A DNA stretch of 64,000 nucleotides from Rhizomys pruinosus (taxonomy: Eukaryota; Chordata; Mammalia; Rodentia; Spalacidae), in contig VZQC01009975.1 of assembly GCA_009823505.1 (NCBI GenBank), forward strand, positions 392,001 through 456,000, written 5' to 3'. Shown here in pieces: positions 11,993-23,769 of this stretch (positions within the stretch are counted from its first letter, which is position 1; each line of letters opens with the position of its first letter). A program made the position numbers and the translations under genes. Under the pieces are notes generated by a model. It saw only the letters and a list, made by a program, of their open reading frames with translations. It had not been told where the DNA came from and made no database searches.

Positions 11993-12207
11993 GGGGCTGG
12001 AGAGATGGCTCAGCATTTAAGAGCACCAACTGCTCTAGCAGAGGACCTGGGTTCGAGTCCCAGCACCCACATGGTGGCTAAGAACCGTCTTTAACTTCAG
12101 TTCCAGGGGAATCCAACACCCTCTTCTGACCTCTGTGGCATTGCACGACACAGGTGCACCAACCTACATGCAGACAGTGCATTCATACACATAAAAAAAA
12201 AAAAATC
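11993..12207 (+). mobile_element. B2-type SINE
   Basis: GGGGCTGGAGAGATGGCTCA head, GGTTCGAGTCC box B, A-rich tail at 12192-12205, followed at once by a B1. AAAACTAAT occurs before this B2 (about 11980) and after the B1, but not between them. Confidence 0.9.
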
Positions 12208-12353
12208 TAGCTGGGCGTGGTGCCGCATGCCTTTAATCCTAGCACTCAAGAGGCAGAGGAAGGTGGATCTTTGTTAGTTCAAGGCCAGCCTGGTTTCAGG
12301 ACAGCTGGGGCTACAGGGAGACCCTGTCTGGAAAAAGACCAAAAAAAAAAAAA
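12208..12353 (+). mobile_element. B1 SINE abutting B2
   Basis: Starts TAGCTGGGCGTGGTGCCGCA, has GTTCAAGGCCAGCCTGG in its middle, and ends in an A13 tail. It sits directly on the tail of the B2 at 11993-12207. Confidence 0.9.
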
Positions 12354-12565
12354 ACTAATTCCATCACCTAAAAGATGAACAGCAAGTTAGCAGTCACCCT
12401 TTGGCCCTTAAAACACTGATGTCACTTGAAAAAATAAAACAGCAAAAAACAGATTTACTTGGAAATTCCAAGACAAAGGTAAAAGGAGACACCATTTTAA
12501 AATGTACTTTCTATGAAGAATGATCTTGTCATTTCAAAGTCAAGCAATAAAATATGGCAATTCAG

Positions 12566-12785
12566 GAGTTGGAGAGATGGCTCAGTGGTTAACAGCACTG
12601 GCTTCTGTTTCAGAGGACCTGGTTCTATTCCCAGCACCCACATGGTGGCTAATAACCATCTGTAGCCCCAGTCCCAGGGCATCTGACTTCCTCTTCTGAC
12701 CTCTGCATGCATTGCATGACACAGGTGTGCTTACATTCATGTGGGCAATACACTCATACACAAAAGTAAATAAATAAAATATTTT
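12566..12785 (+). mobile_element. Older B2-type SINE
   Basis: TTGGAGAGATGGCTCAGTGG head and CAGCACCCACATGGTGGCTA core, with a diverged 3' half ending TAAATAAATAAAATA. CpGs are mostly lost compared with the young copies. Confidence 0.85.
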
Positions 12786-13331
12786 TAAATATGAGAGTTC
12801 AAAGATGAATTTCATATATTCCGAATTTTTCTAGTATACTACATGGTATTAGAAGAATTATATCCCATATACTTTTTTGACTACAGCTATACCCTATGTA
12901 GTCTTTGAAGAAGCAAGTGGAACACATACCCTAAAATATTTGTGTTCATGAGCAGTAGTGTCTTCACATCCTTCTCAAATTCATGACCTTACCATATGCA
13001 AACTCTCAAATTTTAATTGAATTTTTAAGATTATTTTAAAGGTGTTGGTTTAAATTAAAATTTGCTTTTTGAATTGTTAAAAATATCATTTGTGGTTCAT
13101 CTTAAATTAATGTTTAACTGATCTCTGGCTATTTTACTTGTTGAATATGGCAATCTGATCAAGTGACTTACACTTTTATTCTTTATAATCCATGAACACT
13201 TACTTATTATGCCATCAAATTGAAAATTAGAAAATGAACTCTGATAAAGCTATAATTTGCCTTATTTTTCTTTCTATTCTTCTTCTATTCTGAGAATTGA
13301 TGAAGAATCACACTTGGGCTTTCTTTGGCAG

Positions 13332-13550
13332 GCCTTTCTGGAGATTTTCTGCGTGCTGGGAGATACTCTGCCCACACTGTCAACGGAGCATGGTCAGCCT
13401 GGACTTCCTGGTCACAGTGCAGCCGAGACTGCAGCAGGGGCATTCGGAGCCGGAAGCGTGTTTGCAACAACCCAGAGCCCAAGTTTGGGGGCATGCCTTG
13501 CCTGGGCCCCTCCCTGGAATACCAGGAATGCAACATTCTGCCTTGCCCAG
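13332..13550 (+). CDS. Sema5a: Sema5a exon: TSP1 repeat 5
   Basis: 219 bp, acceptor TTTGGCAG, donor GTAAGT, phase 1 at both ends. The split glycine (G|GC) joins the previous exon in frame. It reads LSGDFLRAGRYSAHTVNG and then a canonical TSP1 repeat: WSAWTSWSQC with the tryptophan ladder, CSRDCSRGIRSRKRVC, PCLGPSLEYQECNILPCP. The six cysteines expected of a group-1 TSP1 repeat are present. The residue before the second Cys of the CSRDC motif is D rather than S/T, so O-fucosylation of this repeat is not expected. TSP1-5 and TSP1-6 are the repeats reported for Sema5A to mediate glycosaminoglycan-dependent guidance; that is literature knowledge, not visible here. Confidence 0.97.
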
Positions 13551-13717
13551 GTAAGTGGGTCCCCATGTGGAAAAGATCTGGAAAGCCAAGTGCCGCTAGA
13601 CTTTAAGGTACAGAGACCCACTGGAGAATACTCTGTGTTTGAGATGTGTGTTCTCAGGAAGTGTGTGGAGTGACTGTGGCACCTCTTGGCCAGTCCCACC
13701 AGTTTAAAAACTTCCTT

Positions 13718-13947
13718 CAGGTGCCAGAGATGTGGCTCAGTGGTTAAGAGCTCTGGCTCTTCTTGGGAAAGACCTGGATTGGGCTTCCAGCACCCACATG
13801 GCAGCTAACAACCATCAGTAACGCCAGTTCCAGGGTCTCCAACACCCTCTTCTGGTCTTGGTGGGCATTGTACAAAACAGGCGCACTTAACATTCAGGCA
13901 AATCACTCATATACATAAAGTAAAACTAATAAAATTAAAACAAAAAT
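13718..13947 (+). mobile_element. B2-type SINE, older
   Basis: GCCAGAGATGTGGCTCAGTG head, CAGCACCCACATGGCAGC core, A-rich tail. The duplication AAAACTTCCTT is seen on both sides (about 13707-13717 and 13950-13960). Confidence 0.87.
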
Positions 13948-14567
13948 TTAAAACTTCCTTTGGTGCTTTTCCAGGTCAACATGCCTCTGGCCTAAGCTAG
14001 CAAGGGTTCCCCCTCCACATTTCCTGGTACAAAGACAAAATCTTCAATGAATTACATTCATGCTTTTCTTTACATTTTAAAATAAAATATTCCTGTGAAC
14101 CGCTGCAAAGAACATGTGTTCTAGGCTCTGTCACTAATGGAGATGGAGGTCCTTTAACATGGTCTGCAGAGATGTGGTGTCCCCCAAAGTAAATGTTAAG
14201 ACCCAGTCAGAACCAGCCCTTTCAGAGTGGGCCTCCACCATATTCAGTCCCAAGTGCTGCCCCAGGGCCAAAAGGCCAGTGCCAGAGGGGCCCGGCTCAT
14301 GATTGTCCTCTAAGGACACACACCATGCTATGTGCGGACCTTCCTCCTGAGACCTGACACTCCATGCCACTGACTCCCCAAATAGGTGCAGAGACATGAA
14401 AATGAGCTAAATGAGCTCCTTTTGAGCCAACACTGTCCTAAATACTCTCTCTCTCCCCTAGTGTCCTGCCCCACCCCACCCCCTTCCACCTTTGTTCTAG
14501 ATGGGGTCCTGTCACCTGCACTTCTTTTGCCCGATCTTAAGCACAAAGCTGTGTAGCCATTATAATT

Positions 14568-14777
14568 GTTTAAAATGTGTTCATTTTGTGTATGAGTGTT
14601 ACACCTGCATGTATAAAAGTGCACCCGTGTTGTGCAATGCCCATGGAAGAGGGCATTGGAGTCTCTGGAATTGAGCTTAAAATGTTTGTTAGCTACCCTG
14701 TGGGTACTAGGATTCTAACTTGGGTCTTCTTTGAGAACAGCCAGGACTCTTAACCACTGAGCCATCTCTCCAGTCCC
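14568..14777 (-). mobile_element. B2-type SINE, older
   Basis: Reverse orientation, ending CCATCTCTCCAGTCCC. Imperfect flanking repeats (TGTAGCCATTATA and GCATAGCCATTATA) support a complete insertion. Confidence 0.87.
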
Positions 14778-15364
14778 CTGCATAGCCATTATAGATGTAT
14801 ACCACCTTTGACTTTTGTCTGACTGCAAGCTTCAGGTTAGGGATATCTGTGACAATCTCACACTCTACAGTACCCTCAGCTGTCCGCATAGACCTGGTAC
14901 ACATAGAAACCCCTGTGGGCCGTTGTCAGATGGTGAGGGAACAAAGCAATGGCTAATTGATCTTCCTTGTACTAGGGCACCTTGATTTGTGTATTCCATC
15001 TCTCAGCAAAGCCTCAGACACTGTCTCGTATCATACACAACAGTATATGATGTCATCTGGGTCAGAAAGGGATTTCAAGTCCACTTAACAGGTAACCTAT
15101 AAGTAATGTCAGCCTATTCTGGTCACTGACTCCCGGTTGGTAGCATGGCACAGTTGGCTACATCAGCTGAAGATCTCCTGAGCTAGAATCATGACACTTA
15201 GACCACTTGGTGACTGTGAGCTGAGTAGTGAGGGGTCAGGAGGGGTTACCTAACAGGTGTGGGAAATCATATGAGGGGAAGAATCATCCAAACAGTGGTT
15301 TAAGGGCATAAATATTGTAATATCTTCACTTCTTTTCCAGTAAATATACACAATTTATGAGTTC

Positions 15365-15537
15365 TTTTGTTTTGTTTTGTTTTGTTTTGTTTTTGGTCTT
15401 CTTGAGACAGGGTCTCCCTGTAGCCCCAGCTGTCCTGGAATTCTCTCTGTAGACCAGGCTGGCCTTGAACTCACAAAGATCCACCTGCTTCTGCCTCCCG
15501 AGTGCTGGGATTAAAGGCATGCGCCACCAGGCCCGGC
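15365..15537 (-). mobile_element. B1 SINE with (TTTTG)n tail
   Basis: Reverse B1: CTTGAGACAGGGTCTCCCTG through GGGATTAAAGGCATGCGCCA to GCCCGGC. The tail has expanded to (TTTTG)n at 15365-15395. Flanks CAATTTATGAGTTCTTT and CAATTTGTGAGTTCTTT form a near-perfect target-site duplication. Confidence 0.93.
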
Positions 15538-15632
15538 AATTTGTGAGTTCTTTGAGGAAAAAAAAATCTTCCCTTTTGTAAGAGTTTAGCAAGCATTTGT
15601 TTTTAGTGGGTAATATTGGATCCATCCAAAAT

Positions 15633-15939
15633 TGGATGGATGGATGGATGGATGGATGGATGGATGGATGGATGGATGGATGGATTAATGGATGGATGGA
15701 TGGGTGGGTGGGTGGATGGATGAATGGATGGATAGATGGATGGGTGGATGGATGAGTGGATGGATGGATGGATGGATGGATGGATGAGTGGATGGATGGA
15801 TGGATGGATGGATGGATGGATGGATGGATGGATGGATGGATAGGTGGATGGATGGGTGGATGGATGGATGGATGGGTGGATGGATGGGTGGATGGATGAG
15901 TGGATGGATGGATGGAAGGATGGATGGGTGGATGGATGG
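15633..15939. repeat. (TGGA)n tetranucleotide array
   Basis: About 307 bp of TGGA units with scattered GGTG, AATG and TAGA variants, about 76 units. The long minus-strand reading frame across it (repeating HPSI) exists only because the repeat lacks stops in that frame. Confidence 0.97.
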
Positions 15940-16689
15940 TAACGATTAGAAAACATGTATATAAAACTCAAATCACTATCCCCAGCTTTATAGCAGAGAT
16001 TTTCAGTGATGTTCCTGCCCCTACAGCTGGACTGTTCACTAGGGCCTATCTGCTTGAACTTCTCTAGCCTCGGGAGATTCCACCTCAGATCACACAACTT
16101 TCCCAGGGAAACTAATGCTGAGAGGCCAAGAAAGGTCACAGAGCTGCTCTTTCCCACAGCCCATGTGGAAAAATTCCTCCCCTGGGTGGTGGGAGGCAGC
16201 CCGTGGGCGATATCACTAGAATGGAGTCATCACTGTGAACTGGAGCCAGGGAGGATCTCATGGGAATGCAATCTCCTTCCATCCTCCCCTTATCCCCACA
16301 ATCCAAAGTCAATTCTTCTTGTCTGTTAGTAGACCCCATGGATTATTCTGGATGTTTGGTTGCTGCCCTAATCCCTGGAGATAAGAGCTGCCTGTCCATC
16401 TCAGGGACACACTGTTAGCATCATCTGTGGGTGGATTTTATTCTGGTCGACTTGTCATTGAGCCAGAACTCTGTACATATGACCCCAATATCTTTAAATA
16501 ACTTGGTCCTCATTTCTCTTTAAAAGCCAAGATTCCATAGAGTCTTGTGGATTTGCTCAGAGTGGCTCATGTCTTTGTGCACTGGGGACTGGACAGTTTT
16601 AGCTGAATGTGTAAATGTCAGCTTTCTCTCCCCCCAGCTCTGAGCTGCTGATGGATGTGGAGGCTGAGCTGTAAGGCCAGCAGGAAGCC

Positions 16690-18060
16690 GGTTGTAAGAC
16701 TGCTTTTATCTAATTTAGAATATAGTCTTCTCCACAAGTTGGTGGGTTTTTTATACATTTTTACTGAATTTTGGGATAATCATCTTTACACCCCTTTTCC
16801 CCATTGGCACTTCCCACAGCCCCCCCCCGCCCCCACACACACACACACTGGAATTCACACATTCTTTCATTTGTGTTAAGGCCTATTGAGTCAAGTTAGA
16901 GCCCCCCAGACTTTGTCCAGTGCAAGTTCATCTACTGAGGTCTAGTCAGCCTATCTAGAGCCCTCTCTTTAAGAAGATCGGCTCTTCTTCACCCAGCAAC
17001 AATCAGCTGACAACAATTATTCTCTGCATTAGTTTTCATGGGTCTTGTGCATGCTGACACCATTCCTACAGGTTCTTATGAGAAAGGTCCCAGAAGCCTG
17101 TAGGACTCTATTTCCATATAGTCATGAACCTCCTTCCTGGCTCTTACAATCTTTCTACCCCCCTCTTTTGCAATGGTCCCTGAGCTCTGGGCAGGTGGAA
17201 TTTAATATAAGAGACCTGCCCACAGACTCACAAACTGCAGACTCTTGTTCTCTACACTCTGGCCATTTTTGTCCTTTTGTGTTCATGGTCCTTTGTTGCA
17301 TGAGGGAAACTCATTTTATAATAGTTGAGAGATGCTCCTTGTTCTGTGAGCCTTAGTCGTAGAGAGCGCGATGTAGATGTGTCACTTAGGAATTCACAGA
17401 CAATCTCTGAGTATGACTAGTGGTAGAACACTGCAGTAATCTCCATATTTGAAAAACAAGCTTCTTTGATGAGTGGTAACTGGGATACTTGTCTGAAAGT
17501 ATAAGGATACATAGTTAGCACATAGTAAGAAATTGCATTTGTCTAGGGATATGACAGTCTTCTGGTTTTCTCTAAGACCTAAGACCTCTCCAACCATGTG
17601 TATTTGGCTATGTTTACAGTACCACACATGACTTCCCTCCAAATGAGTGGGCTTTAAGTACAATTAGTAGGCTGTTGTTAACCCCCAAGATAAAAGTCCT
17701 CCTACTGCCCCAATGTGGGTTTCTGTGCCAGTCACTGATAGGTTACTAGGCGGTAAAGCTGGAGTTGGAACATCAATTGATGTTCTCCAGTAGCAACTTG
17801 CACATTGCTCTCCAAAACTATCAGCACTAATCTTAGGGGAGGTGGCTGCCAGGTCGGTTCCTGCACCATTGCTCCAAATCCTGTCTTTGAAGGATGTTCT
17901 GTCTTCAGCAATAGGGTATTGCCTTCAAGTTCTAGGACTCAATCAAGGGCTGTGGTGATAGCCTGTGTAATTTTGGGAGTCCCTGGCCAATACCTCAAAG
18001 GAAGGTTTCTCCTGTCTGGCACTATTTCTTGTTATGTAGCCTTCAGCTATACACTCATAC
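16690..18060 (-). mobile_element. Old rodent L1-associated (Lx-type) repeat, tentative
   Basis: The stretch TTACAATCTTTCTACCCCCC ... CAATGGTCCCTGAGCTCTGG, and later GTCTTCAGCAATAGGGTATT, match a repeat I recall as common in rodent genomes and associate with older L1s. The same layout recurs at 48370-49340. A reverse-complement echo of its AGGGAACAATCTGCGGAAG-like part is also present in the R retroposons. Family name and orientation are inferences. Confidence 0.5.
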
Positions 18061-18235
18061 ACAGATATTGCATGAGTAATTTTTCATTAGGCTTTTGAAC
18101 TAATACAATTTCCTCTGTTTTTTTACACTAGCCAGATATTATTTATCTTATCTCTTTCTTTTCAACTCTATTAGTTTCCTAGTAAATAATTACATAGGAG
18201 ACTGTTACTTTATTTTCAAAATTAATGTTCTTGGG

Positions 18236-18550
18236 CCTGGAGAGATGGCTTAGTGGATAAGAGCACTAAAGCATGGAGAACTGTGTTCAGATTCCCAGCA
18301 CCCACACATAGCTGTACATGCCTGTGACCACCAGACTGGGGGGTAGAGATAGGCAGATCCCAAAAGCTCCCTGGTCAGCCAGCCTAGCCAAATGATGAGC
18401 TTCTGATTCAGTGAAGGGTCATGCCTCAAGACAATAAGAACAAAAGCACTGGAGGAAGATATCCACATCCTTTGTCCTTCACATGTATGTGCACTGGTGC
18501 AAGTGCTTCCACACTCACATGTGTTCACACACACACACACACACACACAC
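18236..18550 (+). mobile_element. B2-related composite SINE with (CA)n end
   Basis: CCTGGAGAGATGGCTTAGTG head and CAGCACCCACACATAGCTGT. It is followed by a different middle (GGTCAGCCAGCCTAGCC) typical of an older rodent SINE variant, and ends in a (CA)n run at 18526-18550. Confidence 0.7.
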
Positions 18551-18689
18551 ATCAAAATAAGATAGAAGCCCTCATTTTAAATTGATGTGAATATAATTCT
18601 AAATATTACACATATATAAAAATCCTTTAAACTAATCAATATAAAATTAGCCTCTAATATAATGAGTATAATAAGCTATAACAAGTCCT

Positions 18690-18757
18690 ACGTGAGCTCA
18701 GTGGTAGAATGCTTATCACAGATGCTCAAAGCCCTGAGTGCCAATCCCAGTACTAAA
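18690..18757 (+). mobile_element. Old ID-like SINE
   Basis: GTGAGCTCAGTGGTAGAATGC ... GCCCTGAGTGCCAATCCCAG fits a diverged ID element (tRNA-Ala related). Confidence 0.55.
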
Positions 18758-19181
18758 ATGCATATAAAGTTCAGCCTATCCTATAAATGATGATTTCTCC
18801 ACTTCTGAACCTCGTCCTACATAATTTATCTCTACATTGAGCGGCAGGTTAACTGTTCTCCTTCAAGCTTTCCTCCTGGTGAGTTTGATGCAGCACTAAA
18901 GACTCTGGACTCCAGACCTTGACTGAGAAAGGTAGAGACAACAGATGGTTCTTTGTCTCTTTGTGTATTCAAATCAGATGAAAACAACTTCAAAGTTGTA
19001 CTTAGATCCCATAAAACCTAGCATGGTAAACATAAGCTCTTTTGATCAGACTTAAGTCCGATGGTTCCATTTCGTCATTAGTCTATAAACAATAAGGTCC
19101 AGGGGAAGGGACACTGCAGACCTGACAGAAAGCCAGCCACTTTGATTCAAACAGAGGACTCTGGCATGTATATGTTCCCCA

Positions 19182-19182
<1 letters not shown>

Positions 19183-19228
<46 letters not shown>
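19183..19228. repeat. (AC)n microsatellite
   Basis: About 23 uninterrupted AC units in the intron before the TSP1-6 exon. Confidence 0.97.
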
Positions 19229-19231
<3 letters not shown>

Positions 19232-20203
19232 CAGTGTGGCAAGGACACTCGGATTTCTGTGGGTGGCATCCCTGTGTCCTTGACCTTCATAGAGGTAGGT
19301 ACTGAATATGGGAAAGCTCTTCAAAGACCCAAGAGGAGCAGATAGCCGTTCTTCCTCAGTGCAAACCTGTGTGGTCCAGGCCTCAGGACACTGAGGCATG
19401 AGGCCCCTTGTGCCCCCGTGAGCTGACAGACAGGCTGTAAATGGTTCACTTTATCCCTTTGTCCTCCCACAGTGATGATACACTCAGAGGTTAATTGTGT
19501 AGTTTTCCATCGCTATCGATTATCCCTGGTCGCTGCACAGGCTTTGTTTCTTACGGCAGCTGTGCAGGACTTAACGAGAATGGCAAGAACTCAAATTTTT
19601 AGCCATGTTTAAATTTCATTTAATGAAAAAATAGTCCCCCGTAATTAATTGTTTTGTCTCCTTCAAAGACATACAGACTGGAACTTCAGGCTGGTTTGTC
19701 TGATCTTTCCATGAGCCAGTCTTACTTGACTAAATTAAATACTGATTCAAGCCACGGGCAGATTCCAACATGGTTTTGTGGCACAGAACATGGCAGGACT
19801 TGTGTTAATCATGAGAATGACTGTCACCTGATTCTTTACCTTAGCCTAAGTCTTTTTCAGGGCACTAGAGCGTGAAAAGAGCAGAGCCAAGAGCTAGCTT
19901 GGGCTGCACAGTAAAATTGCAGGATATGGTTCATGCTTCCTCCCAGAAACGAGAAGCTTCCCACACTTGGTCATTCCGGGTCACCCTCTGCTTGGATATT
20001 CTATGTTTAGAGATGTTTTCTGAAAGAAACATTAGGGAGAGTTCTTCAAAGCTGAACCTATCGCCGTGAGGTTCCCCTTGGGTGCCAGCACCCACGAGTG
20101 GCTTGTGGCTCTAGGTCTCACAGACTTCTGTAATGCACATCCAACCTGCGGTTCCACATAGGTCTGGTTGGGATTTCAAAAAGCTCTCTGTGTCTTTTCC
20201 CAG

Positions 20204-20374
20204 TGGATGGTGTGTGGTCTTGCTGGTCATCTTGGTCAAAGTGTTCTGCAACCTGTGGTGGTGGACATTACATGAGAACCCGCTCATGTACAAATCCAGC
20301 CCCGGCCTACGGAGGGGACATCTGCCTGGGACTGCACACAGAGGAGGCACTCTGCAACACGCAGACCTGCCCAG
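20204..20374 (+). CDS. Sema5a: Sema5a exon: TSP1 repeat 6
   Basis: 171 bp, acceptor TTTTCCCAG, donor GTATGG, phase 1-1. It encodes one whole TSP1 repeat: VDGVWSCWSSWSKCSATCGG, then GHYMRTRSCTNPAPAYGG, then ICLGLHTEEALCNTQTCP. The W-x-x-W ladder suits C-mannosylation, and CSATCGG fits the O-fucosylation pattern, unlike TSP1-5. Exon and domain boundaries coincide, so skipping it would remove exactly one repeat in frame. Confidence 0.97.
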
Positions 20375-21810
20375 GTATGGCGGGCCCTGATATCGTAGTA
20401 CAAGCCCACCTCCTTCCTTGATTGTTCATGATGGAGTTAATGATTGCAAGTCACAGGCAGTGCCCAAACTGGGATAAGTGATGGCGAGTCAGCCTTGTGC
20501 CACTGCCCTTAATATGACTTCATAACATGTTGGTGTACAACAAAATCATTTTCACGTTGTACACCGTACACATCATGGCAGTGGGAAAGTGTATACTTGT
20601 TATTAGAACACTCAGATAGCTAATTGGGAAATTTACCTCACTTCCACCTTGACCTTGTAATTAACATTCATAACTCTCAGCTTGTGTGCTGAGGGAGAGA
20701 GAAGAGGTGGGAAGGAAGGATGTATTGGGAGAGGACTTCCCCCCAACCCCACCTCACCCCCCAACTCCCACCTCCCCTGCCTCCATGTGGCTGTCTCAAT
20801 TGAGAGAAACCTTCCCCCCAGCCTGCCTACTCAAGCTCAGATGTGTCTGCTGACTTTCTAAGATCGAATCCCCAGATCTTTCTAGAAGATTCTAGCCACA
20901 TTTAAATGGGCCTTAAGAAATGATCCTTCCAAAAATTGATATTTTATGCATTGCAGAGGTGAAATATTCCCTTTACATGTATCAAGGAACAAATTGAATT
21001 TTCAGATTTTTCTTTGAAATGCATAGAAAAAATTTTCCTTTTTAGATTGGTGAATAAATCACAAATAATATGAAGAATTCATCTCCTGGCCTTCTTATGT
21101 TATTCCTGTTTGAAACTTCTATACACCTGACTAAATTGAAAAATATCCCAATAAGTCTTCTACCTTAGGAGAGAAGTGTCTTTTATTGCTCGTCTTTGGC
21201 CTTGACCCAGGACCTGAGAATTGTCTTTATTTCTGCTTGTAGGCCTGGACTAAAATGGACTCTACCTCAAGGCTAACCTGGCTTTTGTGTATTGACTTTG
21301 CAGAGTAGTTTTATTGCAGGAGAGAGAGAGTGCTTTAAACTCCCATTCAGAAACCAGGGACTTCTCATTAGCACTCTGTTTGGCTGAGCTCAGAGTCCTG
21401 CGGGGAAATGTCCAGGAATTTTTCAAGAAATAATTTGAGGCTTGCTCTTTGCAGAAGGGCCTTGCTCTGCAGGAAGTGGTATCCTTATTGATGATTTCTG
21501 ACTTCCAGTGCTTGTGGTTCATCTCAAAAATTAGCTTATTGAATTTATAAATAGAATTACTCATAGAATCGAAATGATGTGGGAATTAGAGCATTTGTTT
21601 TAAATCCATTATATCTGATTAAAATATACTAGTTTTTAATCCATCCTCATGTGAATTTTCTTACTGGACTGACAGAAAGTTATGACTACAACTTGTTTAT
21701 GCACAAAGCCACTAAAAACACAATATGAAAAGCTAAAATCCTGAGTGCTTCCCTGCTGGTCAATATTAGCAGGTAATCCTGCCCTCCCTCCCCTTGTCTG
21801 GTCTCTACAG

Positions 21811-21966
21811 AGAGCTGGTCAGAATGGTCAGACTGGTCTGCGTGTGATGCTTCAGGCATCCAGATCCGTTCCCGCCAGTGCATTCTTCTGTTCCCCGTGG
21901 GCAGCCAGTGCTCAGGAAACACCACAGAGAGCCGGCCATGTGTATTTGACTCTAACTTTCTCCCAG
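21811..21966 (+). CDS. Sema5a: Sema5a exon: TSP1 repeat 7 (degenerate)
   Basis: 156 bp, acceptor TCTCTACAG, donor GTAAGG, phase 1-1. It reads ESWSEWSDWSACDASGIQIR, SRQCILLFPVGSQCSGNTTE, SRPCVFDSNFLP. The tryptophan ladder is kept, but the usual CS-x-TCG core is replaced by CDASG, so one cysteine of the typical set is missing. As far as I remember this is shared with the human protein and is not damage. NTT is a possible N-glycosylation site. Confidence 0.96.
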
Positions 21967-22124
21967 GTAAGGACCTAGATGTTTGCTGGTGTGAGGTCTT
22001 TCTAACGCCCAAAGAGAAAATGATTCATAATGCCGTGATTTTTATCTGCTCTTTGGGGTTGTACGAAGAGAAATTGAAATGATCCTATTGCCTGTTGTGG
22101 TTTCAAGGTTATTAAAATATAAAG

Positions 22125-22289
22125 TAGCCAGACATAGTGGCACACACCTTTAATCCCAGCATTCAGGAGACAGAGGCAGGTGGATGTCTGTGAGTTCAAG
22201 GCCAGCCTGGCCTACATAGTCAGTTCCAGGACAGCTGGGGCTACAAGAAGACCCTGTCTTAAAAAGACAATAAATAAATAAATAAATTA
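22125..22289 (+). mobile_element. B1 SINE
   Basis: TAGCCAGACATAGTGGCACA head, GTTCAAGGCCAGCCTGGCCT middle, and a tail of AAAAAGACAATAAATAAATA type. It lies about 160 bp after the TSP1-7 exon. Confidence 0.93.
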
Positions 22290-23282
22290 TTGAGTCTAAT
22301 ATAGTCTGAATATTTTTGCTATAAAATTGAAAACATCATTTACATCTTTTATTATTGTGGTACACACTTTGCTTTGGCAATGCTATGTGCATTTGGCAGA
22401 AAAAAAAAGGGTCATTGCCTTTATGCAACCCTGGATATTCTTAGGAAAATGGATGTTTGACATTAGTGTCACCTTGGAGAACTGGTTGGTTGGTCTTCTT
22501 ACCACAGACATTTGAATGGGAAATAAGCATTCAGATAGAGAAGGCAAATTACTTGTTGCAGTATAAGTGGGGTGTTCTGTTCTACATACACAGACCACTG
22601 AGAGCAGTCCACCATCTATCTTTGGGACATGATCTAGACTAAAGCCATGACCAAATGACTGCAAAAAAATAAAAGCATTAAGTTCTATGAGCTATATTTT
22701 CTTCTGTTTATGGAAAAATAGTAATACTTGACCTAGTTATTAGTTTTAGCCTTAAAAGGCATCTGAACCATGCGCAGTGTATAATTATGAAAGTAATGTT
22801 AGTTTTCTGTTCAACCATAGACATTTTTTCAGCTTTTGTTGTCTAATAAAAAGCCAATGAGGAACAGCCTGGAGTGTGCAGATTCCTGGGGGTTAACATG
22901 CTCAGAAAACCTGCTCTCACTCACATCCCCCTCTGTAGCTACATGTGACAGGGCAGGCATCATGTGGCTTGTAGTGGTTTCGTGTGAGCTCTAATGATTC
23001 AGTCTTCTCCCACATAGAATGTGACAATACTGGGAAAACATACAGGGTAACATAACAGGGGCTGCCCAGCTGACTGGACAGAATAGAGCTAAGTCATTAC
23101 CGTAGTTTCAAGCCTGAGGGTCCATAGTATTTTCCTCTGTGATATTGAATCCCATACCCCCTACTCAAGGTGAGGTAGCCAAATCTATCTTGGGTTGATT
23201 AAAACAAAGAAAAATTATCACTTTTGGTAATTAATCAAGATTTTGAAACTTAGACTCACATCTAATTCAAAATCATTAGTGT

Positions 23283-23690
23283 TCCAGTTTGTCTTCCATT
23301 GCTGTGGCAAAACACTGTGACCGACACCAACTTGGGGAGGAAAGGGTTTATTCAGCTTACATCTCCTGGGTCACAGTTCATCACTTAGGGAGCCCAAGGC
23401 AAGAACTCAGGGCAGGAACCTGGAGGCAGGAGCTGAAGCACAGACCATGAAGGAATGCTGTTCACTGGCTTGCTCCCCTGGCTCATGCCCAACCTGCCTT
23501 CTTATATGGTACACAACAACCTGCCCAGGGTGGCACCACTCATTGTGGCTGGGCCCTCCCACACTGCCTGACCATCAAGACAATACTCCACAGATGTGGC
23601 CACAGGCCAATCCAATGGAGCCAATTCCCCAATTGAGGATCCCTCAACCCAGGTGTGTCAAGTTGACACTAAAGCTATCCAGCACAATTA
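23283..23690. mobile_element. Mid-repetitive rodent element, possibly a URR1-like DNA transposon
   Basis: Recognisable rodent repeat text: CTTCCATTGCTGTGGCAAAA, GGAGGAAAGGGTTTATTCAG, GGAACCTGGAGGCAGGAGCT, and GTGTCAAGTTGACACT near the end. I recall it as common in rodents, but I am not certain of its class. It ends about 80 bp before the next exon. Confidence 0.6.
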
Positions 23691-23769
23691 GGTATTTCTA
23701 AATGAGGCATTAATGTGAATTTCTCTCACACTTCCTTCGTGCATTATGATTGGATTTTTGTTTTTCCAG

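Noticed and set aside
13285..13699. Several 69-95 codon antisense ORFs over the TSP1-5 exon
   Set aside because: Shadows of the GC-rich sense exon, which has correct splice sites and a clear protein match.
15603..16157. 184-codon minus-strand ORF of HPSI repeats
   Set aside because: Produced by the (TGGA)n array, which has no stop in that frame; no promoter, homology or codon signal.
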